A DNA stretch of 64,000 nt, from NCBI RefSeq assembly GCF_900187605.1, contig NZ_FYEA01000001.1, positions 62,001 to 126,000 on the forward strand. Reading direction: 5' to 3'. The notes beneath the pieces are model-generated. The model was not told the origin of the DNA and searched no databases. It saw only the letters and a program-made list of their open reading frames with translations. Both the position numbers and the translations under genes were made by a program. Below, piece after piece: positions 44,534 through 53,616 of the stretch (positions are counted from its first letter, which is position 1; the number at the start of each line of letters is the position of its first letter). Source of the DNA: Pseudomonas sp. Irchel 3H7 (GTDB lineage: Bacteria > Pseudomonadota > Gammaproteobacteria > Pseudomonadales > Pseudomonadaceae).

Positions 44534-45294
44534 ACAGTGTTCTGAGTTGTTCTGGTCTGAGCTTCAAGGTACGCGGCGCCGAGTTGCTCAACGGTGTCAG
44601 CCTTGACGTCCGGCGCGGCGAAACCTTGGGTATCGTCGGGCCAAATGGCTCGGGCAAATCCACCCTGTTGAAGTTGCTGGCAGGGCTGCGTGAACCGAGC
44701 GCCGGCGAGGTGCTGCTCGAAGGTCAGCGTCTCGGCAAAATGGCCCGGCGCAGCATTGCGCAGAAGCTGGCGGTGGTCGAACAACAGGCCGACACCGACG
44801 ACGGCATTCGCGTGTTCGATGCCGTGGCGTTGGGGCGCACGCCGTGGTTGTCGGCGCTGCAACCGTGGTCGGCGGCGGACAATGCCATCGTCGAGCAGGC
44901 GCTCACCGACGTTGACGCGACGCACCTGCGCACGCGTCTCTGGCGCAGCCTGTCGGGTGGTGAGCGACAGCGGGTGCATATCGCTCGCGCCCTGGCGCAG
45001 CGACCGCAGATTCTGTTGCTGGACGAGCCGGCCAACCACCTCGACATTCAGCATCAACTGACCATTCTCAACGTGGTGCAGGCGTTGCCGGTGACCACGT
45101 TGATCGCTCTGCATGATCTTAATCAGGCGTTGAAGTGTGATCGTCTGGCGGTGCTGGAGCGCGGGCGGCTGGTGGCGCTAGGCGCGCCGCTGGAAGTGCT
45201 GACACCGCAGCGCTTACAAGACACTTTCGGGGTCAGGGCGCATTACCTGACGGACCCGTTCGATGGGGCGCAGATTCTTCGGTTTCACTCATGA
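44530..45294 (+). CDS. ABC transporter ATP-binding protein (BtuD-like)
   Basis: A 254-residue ATPase with Walker A GPNGSGKST, signature LSGGERQR, Walker B ILLLDEPANHLD and H-loop IALHDLNQAL, typical of the FecE/BtuD group. It completes the importer. Its 3' end overlaps the convergent acetyltransferase gene by about 60 bp. Confidence 0.9.
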   Translation: MNSVLSCSGLSFKVRGAELLNGVSLDVRRGETLGIVGPNGSGKSTLLKLLAGLREPSAGEVLLEGQRLGKMARRSIAQKLAVVEQQADTDDGIRVFDAVALGRTPWLSALQPWSAADNAIVEQALTDVDATHLRTRLWRSLSGGERQRVHIARALAQRPQILLLDEPANHLDIQHQLTILNVVQALPVTTLIALHDLNQALKCDRLAVLERGRLVALGAPLEVLTPQRLQDTFGVRAHYLTDPFDGAQILRFHS

Positions 45295-45784
45295 GATTGT
45301 GCATGTGGGTTGTTTGCCAGACCGGGTCAGCGTCGACATCGATAATCTCGAAGCCTTGGCGCTGCCAGAACGCGATGGCGCCCGGCAGAAATGGATGAGT
45401 ATGCAGGTAGATCACTTCAACTCCGTCGGCGAGTGCCAGGTCTTTGAGTGATCGATACAGCGCACCGGCCAGGCCTGAGCGGCGCTGTGATGGCAGGACA
45501 AACAGACGGACGATTTCCACCACTTTAAGGTCCGGATAGAGCAAGTGCGGGAAGCGTCGGTCGTAAGGGAGATAGCCGATTGAGGCGACAATCTGCCCTT
45601 CGTGACGAGCGATCAGAAAGCGCCCTGCCCCACGCAGATAAACCTCGGCAAACCGCGCCAGATCGTCGGGCATGCCGGTCGCGCTGAGCTTGGGGAAAAG
45701 CTCGGCACGGGCGCTTAGAACAAAATCCAGCATCTCGGGAATGTCTGCGTCGGACACGGTTTGGATAACGGGTTGATCACTCAT
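45233..45784 (-). CDS. GNAT-family N-acetyltransferase
   Basis: A 183-residue acetyltransferase starting MSDQPVIQTVSDADIPEML at 45784. The acetyl-CoA loop is VVEIVRLFVLPSQRRSGLAGALYRSL; the rest fits one GNAT domain. Its 3' end overlaps the end of the convergent ABC ATPase gene by 62 bp, which is unusually long. Substrate unknown. The open frame to 45940 enters a REPIN and is rejected. Confidence 0.85.
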   Translation of the reverse strand: MSDQPVIQTVSDADIPEMLDFVLSARAELFPKLSATGMPDDLARFAEVYLRGAGRFLIARHEGQIVASIGYLPYDRRFPHLLYPDLKVVEIVRLFVLPSQRRSGLAGALYRSLKDLALADGVEVIYLHTHPFLPGAIAFWQRQGFEIIDVDADPVWQTTHMHNLMSETEESAPHRTGPSGNAP

Positions 45785-45871
45785 GTAGCGGCAAATACCT
45801 AGGATGCGGCTGGGCACAGTAGCAACAGCTTTTCGGCGATGCCATGAGAATTCCCGTTTCTGAAAATACAT

Positions 45872-45980
45872 ACACAACCCCTGTAGGAGTGAGCCTGCTC
45901 GCGATAGCGGTGTGTCAGTCACCGATGATTTGACTGACACACCGCTATCGCGAGCAGGCTCACTCCTACAGGGGTTGTGT
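45872..45980. repeat. REPIN with perfect 50-bp inverted arms
   Basis: Left arm 45872-45921 and right arm 45931-45980 are exact reverse complements over 50 bases, separated by a 9-base loop. The arms extend beyond the GGAGTGAGCCTGCTCGCGA REP words into ACACAACCCC. Confidence 0.92.
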
Positions 45981-46000
45981 TTATTCAGGTGGTTAAGGTG

Positions 46001-48288
46001 TCAGGCCAGCTCTTTACGCAATTGCCGGGCGGCGGTGACCATATGCACCAGCGCCGCTTCCGTCTCCGGCCAGCCACGGGTTTTCAGGCCGCAGTCCGGG
46101 TTGACCCATAGCCGCTCGGCCGGAATACGCTTGGCAGCCTTGCGCAGCAGATCAGCCATTTCCGAAGCATCCGGGATGCGTGGCGAGTGGATGTCGTAGA
46201 CGCCTGGGCCGATGTCGTTCGGGTAAGCGAAGGCTTCGAAGGCCTCCAGTAACTCCATGTCGGAACGTGAGGTTTCGATGGTGATCACGTCGGCATCCAT
46301 CGCTGCGATGGACTCGATCACATCGTTGAACTCGCTGTAGCACATGTGCGTGTGGATCTGCGTTTCGTCGCGCACACCGGAGGCGCACAGGCGGAACACT
46401 TCTGTCGCCCAGTCCAGATAATGCTGCCACTGCGCCTGACGCAACGGCAGACCTTCACGGAACGCCGCTTCATCGATCTGCACGATCTTGATGCCGGCGG
46501 CTTCCAGATCCACCACTTCATCACGAATCGCCAGCGCCAGTTGCCGCGCCTGCACTTCACGGCTGACGTCTTCACGCGGGAACGACCACATCAGCATGGT
46601 CACCGGCCCGGTCAGCATGCCTTTCATGACCTTGTCGGTCAGGCCTTGAGCGTAGCGGATCCACTCCACGGTCATGGCTTTCGGGCGGCTGAGGTCGCCG
46701 AAGATCACTGCCGGTTTGACGCAGCGCGAACCGTAACTCTGCACCCAGCCAAACCGGGTGAATACGTAGCCGTCGAGTTGCTCGGCGAAGTACTCGACCA
46801 TGTCGTTGCGCTCGGCTTCACCGTGTACCAGCACATCGAGGCCCAGACGTTCCTGGATTTCCACCGCGTGGCGAATTTCGCTGTGCATGGCTTCGGTGTA
46901 TTCGGCTTCGGTCAGCTTGCCTTGTTTTACGACTGGCGAGCGAGGCGGATTGATGCGGTTTGCGGGAAAGAACCGATCGTCGTGGTCGGGAACAGCGGCA
47001 GATCCAGACCGGCACGCTGCTTGGCGATGCGCTGGGGAAACAGCGACTGACGCTGGCTGTCCTTGGCCGTAATCGCGGTGACACGGGCCTGAACAGCCGG
47101 TTTGTGAATACGCGGCGAAGCGGCACGCGCAGCCTGCACCGAACGGCTTTCGGTCAGTGCGCGCAGCACTTTCGGCGCTTCGGGTTCATTGACGGCATGC
47201 GCCAGAATCGCCACTTCTTCGCACTTCTGCACAGCGAAGGCCAACCAGCTTTTCAACTCGGCATCGAGCTTGTCTTCGCGGCCCAGATCCACCGGGCTGT
47301 GCAGCAGCGAGCAGGACGGCGCCACCCACAAGCGATCACCCAAACGCTCATGGGCATGGCGCAACGTCGCCAAGGCGTTTTCCAGATCGCAACGCCAGAC
47401 GTTACGGCCGTTGACCACGCCCAGGGACAACACCTTGTAGGCCGGCAGACGATCGAGAATGGTCGGATACTGCTCCGGGGCGCGCACCAGATCGATGTGC
47501 AGACCGTCGACCGGCAGGTTCGCCGCCAGACCGAGGTTTTCTTCCAGACCACCGAAGTACGTGGCGAGCAGTTTTTTCAGCGGATCACGCTGAATCTGGT
47601 TGTAGGCACGCTCGAAAGCGTTCTTCCATTCCTGCGGTAGGTCGAGTACCAGAATCGGTTCGTCGATTTGTACCCACTCGACACCTTGAGCAGCGAGGCG
47701 CGCGAAGATCTGCCCATACAACGGCAGCAAGCGATCAAGCAGTTCCAGCTTGTCGAATTCGGCGCCCTTGGCCTTGCCCAGCCACAGATACGTCAACGGG
47801 CCAATGATCACCGGTTTGACGTTGTGGCCCAGCGCACGGGCTTCTTCGACCTCTTCGAACAACTGCTCCCAGCCCAGTTGAAACTGCTGATCAGCGCTGA
47901 ATTCCGGGACCAGGTAGTGGTAGTTGGTGTCGAACCACTTGGTCATTTCCTGGGCGTGCGCCCCGCCGCAGCAACTGTCGCTGACGCCACGGGCCATGGC
48001 GAACAGGGTGTGCAGATTGGCTTTGCCATCGTGCGGGCGGAAGCGCTCAGGGATCACACCGAACATCAGCGAGTGCGTCAGCACCTGGTCGTACCAGGCG
48101 AAATCGCCGACCGGCAGCAATTCGATGCCAGCGTTTTTCTGCAAGTCCCAGTGGGCCTTGCGCAGCTCGCGACCGACTTCACGCAGGCCTGCCTCGTTCA
48201 GTTCTCCTTTCCAGAACGCCTCTTGCGCTTTCTTCAGTTCGCGGTCGCGACCGATGCGCGGAAATCCAAGGGAATGGGCCAGTGCCAT
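46001..48288 (-). pseudogene. metE: metE, cobalamin-independent methionine synthase, single-base frameshift
   Basis: The N-terminal part reads from MALAHSLGFPRIG (48288, GGAG about 9 bases upstream) to a TAA at 46927; the C-terminal part continues in another frame to 46001. Both parts are otherwise full length: together they give about 762 residues, as in normal MetE. The break falls in TCGTAAAACAAGG, where one missing base in the Tyr/Phe-Lys-Gln stretch (before [10 protein letters not shown]) would restore the frame. Zinc and catalytic motifs ([19 protein letters not shown]) are intact downstream. It may be a real null allele, tolerable when MetH and B12 import work, or a sequence error. No metR lies next to it. 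Confidence 0.9.
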
Positions 48289-48572
48289 AACAAACAACTC
48301 CAGTGTTCTGTTGATGGCGGCCATTGTCGGCAGTGGTCGCTAGTGAGACAAACTCAATTTAATCTTGATCAACACAAGTTTCCCTCATGATCAAATGATC
48401 GCAGTCTGTCTCCTGAAAACACTCCGAGGTGAGAGCGTTTGGCACGGCTGAACGTTTTTTGCGGCGGGAAACTTGTCGGCAATTCAAGCTGTTCGTCGCC
48501 ATGAAGACGCCCTTTGAAAACTCGATGACGCCTCTGTGTAAACGCTCTCGAACCCGCCCCGGCAGGTCTTTG

Positions 48573-48598
48573 ATTTCGATCTATCGTTAGATCGAAAT
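48573..48598. promoter_or_regulatory. Perfect 11-bp palindrome upstream of the trans-sulfuration operon
   Basis: ATTTCGATCTA and TAGATCGAAAT separated by TCGT, 113 bp upstream of the cystathionine beta-synthase start. Candidate operator. The remaining metE-cbs gap (48289-48710) shows no gene. Confidence 0.45.
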
Positions 48599-48710
48599 GG
48601 CTGAATTGGCGACCGACTAAAGGTTGCGACAGCTGATGTCTGAGCCTATGTTGCACGCGAGTCTTTTCCCCGCGATTGGAACGCGATCAACACCACCAAG
48701 AGGTGAAGAA

Positions 48711-50087
48711 ATGTCAAAGGAATCACGCCCTGCCGTACTTGGGCTGATAGGCAACACTCCGCTTGTGCAGGTCACCCGCTTTGATACCGGGCCGTGCACA
48801 CTGTTTCTCAAACTTGAATCGCAGAACCCTGGGGGTTCGATCAAGGATCGCATCGGTCTGGCGATGATCGACGCCGCCGAGCGTGATGGTCGTCTGCAAC
48901 CCGGCGGCACCATCGTCGAAGCCACCGCCGGCAACACCGGCCTGGGTCTGGCCCTGGTAGGCCGCGCCAAAGGCTATCGCGTGGTGCTGGTGGTACCGGA
49001 CAAAATGTCCACCGAGAAAGTCCTGCACTTGAAGGCCATGGGTGCCGAAGTGCACATCACCCGCTCCGATGTCGGCAAGGGTCATCCCGAGTATTACCAG
49101 GACGTCGCCGCCCGTTTGGCAAAAGACATTCCCGGCGCGTTTTTCGCTGACCAGTTCAATAACCCGGCCAACCCGTTGGCCCACGAATGCAGCACCGCGC
49201 CGGAGATCTGGGCGCAGACCGAACATGATCTGGATGCCATCGTTGTCGGTGTCGGCTCGGCCGGCACGCTGACCGGTCTGAGCCGCTTCTTCAAACGCGT
49301 GCAGCCGGATCTGGAAATGGTCCTCGCCGACCCGGTCGGTTCGGTGATGGCGCAATACAGCCGCGATGGCTCGCTGCCGACGCCCGGCTCATGGGCCGTG
49401 GAAGGCATCGGTGAGGACTTCATTCCATCGATCACCGACCTCTCCAGCGTGCGCCACGCCTACTCGATCAGCGATGAAGAAAGCTTCGACCACGCCCGTC
49501 AGTTGCTCAAGGCCGAAGGCATTCTCGGCGGCTCCTCGACCGGCACCCTGCTCGCCGCCGCATTGCGTTATTGCCGCGAACAGACCGAGCCGAAACGCGT
49601 GGTGAGTTTTGTCTGCGACACCGGTACGCGCTATCTGTCGAAGGTCTACAACGACCAGTGGATGACCGATCAAGGCCTGTTGCAGCGCAAGGGTTACGGT
49701 GATTTGCGTGACCTGATCGCCCGCCGCTTCGAGGACGGCCGCGTGATCAGCGTCGGCCCTGACGACACCCTGCTGACCGCGTTCCAGCGCATGCGCCTGG
49801 CGGATGTTTCGCAATTGCCGGTGCTGGTGGAAGGCAAGCAACTGGTCGGTGTGATCGACGAATCCGACATCCTGCTGGCGGTGCACGAAGACGCCGCGCG
49901 CTTCAGCCAATCCGTCTCCAGCGTGATGACCGACAAACTGCAAACCCTTGCCCCTGGCGCCAGCCTTGCCGAGCTGGAAACGGTGCTCAGCCGTGGCCTC
50001 GTCGCGATCATTGCCGATGCATCGGGCTTCCATGGCCTGATCACTCGCACCGACATGCTCAACCAATTACGGAGATCCCTCGCATGA
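48711..50087 (+). CDS. Cystathionine beta-synthase
   Basis: A 458-residue PLP enzyme, start at 48711 with AGGTGA upstream. The PLP Lys lies in NPGGSIKDRIG and the phosphate loop in EATAGNTGLGLALV; a C-terminal pair of CBS domains (about residues 345-455) is present. It condenses serine with homocysteine to cystathionine in reverse trans-sulfuration. The stop overlaps the next gene, a cystathionine lyase/synthase, by 4 bp; together they convert homocysteine to cysteine. The open frame to 48624 lacks a good site. Confidence 0.92.
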   Translation: MSKESRPAVLGLIGNTPLVQVTRFDTGPCTLFLKLESQNPGGSIKDRIGLAMIDAAERDGRLQPGGTIVEATAGNTGLGLALVGRAKGYRVVLVVPDKMSTEKVLHLKAMGAEVHITRSDVGKGHPEYYQDVAARLAKDIPGAFFADQFNNPANPLAHECSTAPEIWAQTEHDLDAIVVGVGSAGTLTGLSRFFKRVQPDLEMVLADPVGSVMAQYSRDGSLPTPGSWAVEGIGEDFIPSITDLSSVRHAYSISDEESFDHARQLLKAEGILGGSSTGTLLAAALRYCREQTEPKRVVSFVCDTGTRYLSKVYNDQWMTDQGLLQRKGYGDLRDLIARRFEDGRVISVGPDDTLLTAFQRMRLADVSQLPVLVEGKQLVGVIDESDILLAVHEDAARFSQSVSSVMTDKLQTLAPGASLAELETVLSRGLVAIIADASGFHGLITRTDMLNQLRRSLA

Positions 50088-51256
50088 GTCAGCACGACGA
50101 TAAATCCCAAGGCTTCGCGACCCGGGTGATCCACGCCGGGCAGACGCCGGACCCGACCACCGGCGCGCTGATGCCGCCGATCTACGCCAACTCCACGTAC
50201 CTGCAAGACAGCCCCGGCGTGCACAAGGGTTTCGATTACGGCCGCTCGCACAACCCGACGCGTTTTGCCTTGGAACGCTGCGTGGCGGACCTGGAAGGCG
50301 GCACTCAGGCGTTTGCCTTTGCTTCCGGGCTGGCAACGATTTCCACGGTGCTCGAACTGATCGATGCCGGTTCGCACGTCATCTCCGGCAATGACTTGTA
50401 CGGCGGCACGTTCCGCCTGTTCGACAAGGTCCGTCAGCGCAGTGCCGGACACCGTTTCAGCTACGTCGATCTGACTGACCTGGCGGCGTTCGAAGCGGCG
50501 CTGCAGGACGACACACGCCTGGTGATTGTCGAGTCACCGACCAACCCGCTGCTGAGCCTGTCGGACCTCGCCGCTATCGCCCGTATCTGCCGTGCACGCG
50601 GGATCATCAGCGTGGCCGATAACACCTTTGCCAGCCCATATATTCAGCGGCCGCTGGAGTTGGGTTTCGACATCGTGCTGCACTCGACCACCAAGTATTT
50701 GAACGGCCACTCCGATGTGATCGGTGGGATCGCCGTGGTCGGCCAGAACCAGGAACTGGCCGAGAAGCTGGGCTTCTTGCAGAACGCCGTCGGTGCGATT
50801 GCCGGGCCGTTCGATGCGTTTCTGACCCTGCGCGGGGTGAAAACCCTGGCATTGCGCATGGAGCGTCATTGCAGCAACGCACTGGATCTGGCGCAGTGGC
50901 TGGAACAGCAGCCGCAGGTCAAACGCGTCTACTACCCGGGGCTGGCCTCGCATCCACAGCATGAGTTGGCCAAGCGCCAGATGCGCGGTTTCGGCGGGAT
51001 GATTTCCGTGGATCTGAACAGTGATCTGGACGGTGCACGCCGTTTCCTCGAGAACGTGAAGATCTTCGCCCTCGCGGAAAGTCTCGGCGGCGTGGAAAGC
51101 CTGATCGAGCACCCGGCGATCATGACCCACGCAACCATTCCGGCTGATACCCGCGCAAAACTGGGGATTGGCGATGGCCTGGTGCGTCTGTCGGTGGGCG
51201 TTGAAGACGTTGAAGACCTGCGCGCCGACCTGGCGCAAGCGCTGCAATCGATCTGA
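50084..51256 (+). CDS. PLP-dependent trans-sulfuration enzyme (cystathionine gamma-lyase type)
   Basis: A 390-residue Cys/Met metabolism PLP enzyme. PLP-binding Lys is in LHSTTKYLNGHSDV; YGRSHNPTR and the SLGGVESLIEHPAIMTH block are family signatures. Gamma-synthase and gamma-lyase are hard to tell apart by motif, but the partnership with cystathionine beta-synthase (ATGA overlap) points to gamma-lyase in homocysteine-to-cysteine conversion. Confidence 0.9.
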   Translation: MSQHDDKSQGFATRVIHAGQTPDPTTGALMPPIYANSTYLQDSPGVHKGFDYGRSHNPTRFALERCVADLEGGTQAFAFASGLATISTVLELIDAGSHVISGNDLYGGTFRLFDKVRQRSAGHRFSYVDLTDLAAFEAALQDDTRLVIVESPTNPLLSLSDLAAIARICRARGIISVADNTFASPYIQRPLELGFDIVLHSTTKYLNGHSDVIGGIAVVGQNQELAEKLGFLQNAVGAIAGPFDAFLTLRGVKTLALRMERHCSNALDLAQWLEQQPQVKRVYYPGLASHPQHELAKRQMRGFGGMISVDLNSDLDGARRFLENVKIFALAESLGGVESLIEHPAIMTHATIPADTRAKLGIGDGLVRLSVGVEDVEDLRADLAQALQSI

Positions 51257-51270
51257 CCTGGCAAGAACGA

Positions 51271-51295
51271 CAAAGCCCGCACGAAGCGGGCTTTG
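51271..51295 (+). terminator. Intrinsic hairpin after the trans-sulfuration operon
   Basis: Perfect stem CAAAGCCCGC / GCGGGCTTTG, 5-base loop, 14 bp past the stop; the T-tract is weak. The following 51296-51808 holds two smaller hairpins (AATCAG...CTGATT and TTGAGC...GCTCAA near 51541-51576) and no gene that I can support. Confidence 0.65.
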
Positions 51296-51808
51296 CTGTT
51301 CGAGTAGGCGGCCAGTGCTGGTCTCTGGCTTACAAGGTTTATCGGGCTTCCCACAGTACCGGGTCAAATTGAAAGTTAGTGCCTCGGCTGCTTCACACGG
51401 CATAAGGGCTGGATCTCAGCGCGGAGATCTTTCTAACCGTGTACCTTTCGGAGCGCGCCCCACGCCCCCTTGCTATCCGATTGCGCATCAGTCTGCGTCT
51501 TCGCCTACACCTTTGAGCCTAGCAAAGCCTCGTGGACTTGAATCAGAGTTTTTAGACTGATTTGAGCTTTGCTCAAAACGGGCAGGAAGATAAGCGCCTA
51601 AAGGCCGCCGATCCCCCCGCCGTACCGCCTCGCTATCGCGATCTATACTCAATCAGTTCGATCATGATTCTGTCGACACCCGCACGCCTGACGGTGTGCC
51701 CGTGCCTTTCGCCCACCAGACTGACCCAGGCCAATGAGTCATAACGCCAGCGAACAAGCGGCGGACGATGCCTTATCGCTTTGTGGCTGCCGGGTCATGG
51801 AGAAAACT

Positions 51809-52651
51809 ATGAAACACAAGCTGTTGTCAGGCGTGCTTCTGGCGGTCGTGGCGACCGTGGTGGTGCCCAATGTCTGGGCTGCACAACCGCAGGCGTTGGC
51901 TTCCGATGGATCGGATCATGTCGGGGCCGGAGCGGTGGCTTCTGATGGTGCCGATCATGTCGGTGCAGGTGCGGTGGCTTCCGACGGCGCCGATCATGTC
52001 GGCGCAGGCGCGGTAGCCTCCGACGGTGCTGATCATGTCGGTGCAGGCGCCGTGGCTTCTGATGGTGCTGATCATGTCGGCGCGGGTGCGGTCGCTTCTG
52101 ATGGTGCTGATCATGTCGGTGCAGGTGCGGTGGCTTCCGACGGTGCTGACCATGTCGGCGCTGGCGCAGTCGCTTCTGATGGTGCTGATCATGTCGGTGC
52201 GGGCGCAGTCGCTTCTGATGGTGCCGATCATGTCGGTGCGGGCGCAGTCGCTTCTGATGGTGCCGATCATGTCGGGGCAGGCGCAGTCGCTTCTGATGGT
52301 GCCGATCATGTTGGCGCGGGTGCGGTCGCCTCTGATGGCGCCGATCATGTCGGTGCAGGCGCAGTCGCTTCAGATGGTGCCGATCATGTCGGGGCAGGCG
52401 CTGTAGCTTCCGACGGTGCTGACCATGTCGGTGCGGGCGCAGTCGCTTCTGATGGTGCCGATCATGTCGGTGCGGGCGCAGTCGCTTCTGATGGTGCCGA
52501 TCATGTCGGTGCAGGCGCATTGGCGGCAGATGGCGCCGATCGCACCGGCGTCAATCGGGTTGCCTATTCGCGTGTCGGCGTTGGTTCTGATCGCGTCGCC
52601 TCCGCACTGATGACCGGCAGTTATTCCGACCAGTTCAACAGTCCCCAGTAA
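51809..52651 (+). CDS. Exported protein built of 13-residue SDGADHVGAGAVA repeats
   Basis: A 280-residue protein starting MKHKLLSGVLLAVVATVVV at 51809 with GGAG 6-7 bases upstream. After a signal peptide (near VWAAQPQ) come sixteen tandem units of AVASDGADHVGAG, almost identical in sequence, then a degenerate unit (ALAADGADRTGV) and a non-repeat tail rich in Ser and Arg. Related small pseudomonad proteins carry DGADRVG-type repeats. Each unit contributes two Asp and one His, so metal or surface binding is possible, but function is unknown. Confidence 0.75.
   Translation: MKHKLLSGVLLAVVATVVVPNVWAAQPQALASDGSDHVGAGAVASDGADHVGAGAVASDGADHVGAGAVASDGADHVGAGAVASDGADHVGAGAVASDGADHVGAGAVASDGADHVGAGAVASDGADHVGAGAVASDGADHVGAGAVASDGADHVGAGAVASDGADHVGAGAVASDGADHVGAGAVASDGADHVGAGAVASDGADHVGAGAVASDGADHVGAGAVASDGADHVGAGALAADGADRTGVNRVAYSRVGVGSDRVASALMTGSYSDQFNSPQ
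51893..52516 (+). repeat. 39-bp tandem repeat, 16 units
   Basis: Sixteen in-frame 39-bp units inside the exported repeat protein. Amino acids are nearly constant while third positions vary among units, showing selection for the protein sequence. The first unit has SDGSD in place of SDGAD. Confidence 0.92.
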
Positions 52652-52844
52652 TCCTCCTTCGGCGCAACAGGCGGTTTTAGCGAGCTGCCTGTTGAGCGCC
52701 GCACTAGCACATTTGTGCTAATCGACCGGCCTGTCAGCTGGCGTTATATTCCCCCGCAACCCCCGATGTTCCTCAACGTTGCCAGTTCGCAGCGTGCGGG
52801 ATCGTTGTGCCTGGAAATCAGAACAACACCAAGGAAGAAACACC

Positions 52845-53159
52845 ATGAAACTCCATGCAAACCTTACCAAAATCGCCGTATTCGGTGCCGTGCTGCTCAG
52901 CGTGGCCGCCTGCCAGACCGTGAAACCGACTGAAGCGAGCATGAAAGAACGCGCTCAGACGGTGATCGGTAAACCGGTGTCGAAAATCGACAACATCCGC
53001 AACGACAGCACCCTCACCTACTACACCGCGTACACCCCGGCCGGGGAATACAACTGTGAATTGCCCAGCGGCGTAATCATCGCCGTGGCCAGCATGGGCA
53101 TGATGTCGCCGCCGCTGTCGTGCCTGCCGAAAGGCGCCTCGCCAATCCCGCTGCAATAA
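52845..53159 (+). CDS. Small lipoprotein
   Basis: A 104-residue protein starting MKLHANLTKIAVFGAVLLSVAAC at 52845; the lipobox VAAC gives a lipidated Cys. The mature part is small and ends with two further Cys. No family recognised. It is followed 32 bp later by a second small lipoprotein gene, so the pair may be an operon. Confidence 0.75.
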   Translation: MKLHANLTKIAVFGAVLLSVAACQTVKPTEASMKERAQTVIGKPVSKIDNIRNDSTLTYYTAYTPAGEYNCELPSGVIIAVASMGMMSPPLSCLPKGASPIPLQ

Positions 53160-53191
53160 CTTCTCCGCCCGGTAAAGGACTCCGTTTGCTC

Positions 53192-53500
53192 ATGAAAATC
53201 TTGATCGCGACACTCACCCTCAGCGCCCTGTTCCTCACTGGCTGCGCCACGCCAAAACAATGGGAAGCCACTGGCGGCAGCAAAAACGATGGCATCGTCC
53301 AGGTCTCCTATGAACTGGGCCAATTCGAAAGCGGCCAGACCAGCGCCGAACAAGGCCTGACCGTCGCCGCACAACGCTGCAAGACCTGGGGCTACAAGAA
53401 CGCCGAAGTGACCGGCTCGGAGAAAAACATCTGCCGCACCATGGGCCAATACAACTGCCTGCAAACCATCATCACCCAGGATTACCTGTGCAAACGCTAG
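53192..53500 (+). CDS. YecR-like lipoprotein
   Basis: A 102-residue protein starting MKILIATLTLSALFLTGC at 53192, lipobox LTGC. The mature domain (PKQWEATGGSKNDGIVQVSYELG ... QRCKTWGYKNAEV) matches the YecR-like family, which in enterics is flagellar-regulated but has no known mechanism. It is the second of two consecutive lipoprotein genes. Confidence 0.78.
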   Translation: MKILIATLTLSALFLTGCATPKQWEATGGSKNDGIVQVSYELGQFESGQTSAEQGLTVAAQRCKTWGYKNAEVTGSEKNICRTMGQYNCLQTIITQDYLCKR

Positions 53501-53510
53501 ACGCTTGACC

Positions 53511-53604
53511 CTGTAGGAGCTGTCGAGTGCAACGAGGCTGCGATCTTTTGATCTTGCTCTTCTCATCAGCATCAAAAGATCGCAGCGTGCCGCAGCTCCT
53601 ACAG
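53511..53604. repeat. REP pair with variant arm
   Basis: Left arm carries the enlarged form GAGCTGTCGAGTGCAACGAG, nearly identical to the variant at 39620-39645; the right arm is GGAGCTGCGGCACGCTGCGA. Confidence 0.88.
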
Positions 53605-53616
53605 CCCCATGGACAC

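Noticed and set aside
46920..46935. Programmed frameshift in metE
   Set aside because: No slippery heptamer or downstream structure is evident, and MetE is not known to use one; a simple deletion or error explains it.
51296..51808. Possible remnant gene or tmRNA-like sequence after the trans-sulfuration operon
   Set aside because: No open frame with a ribosome site, no tRNA-like ends and no recognisable protein; only small hairpins.
51807..52520. Long minus-strand frame rich in His/Arg (RHDRHHQKR units)
   Set aside because: It is the antisense of the 39-bp repeats; the plus-strand frame has a signal peptide, a ribosome site and codon-position variation typical of coding DNA.
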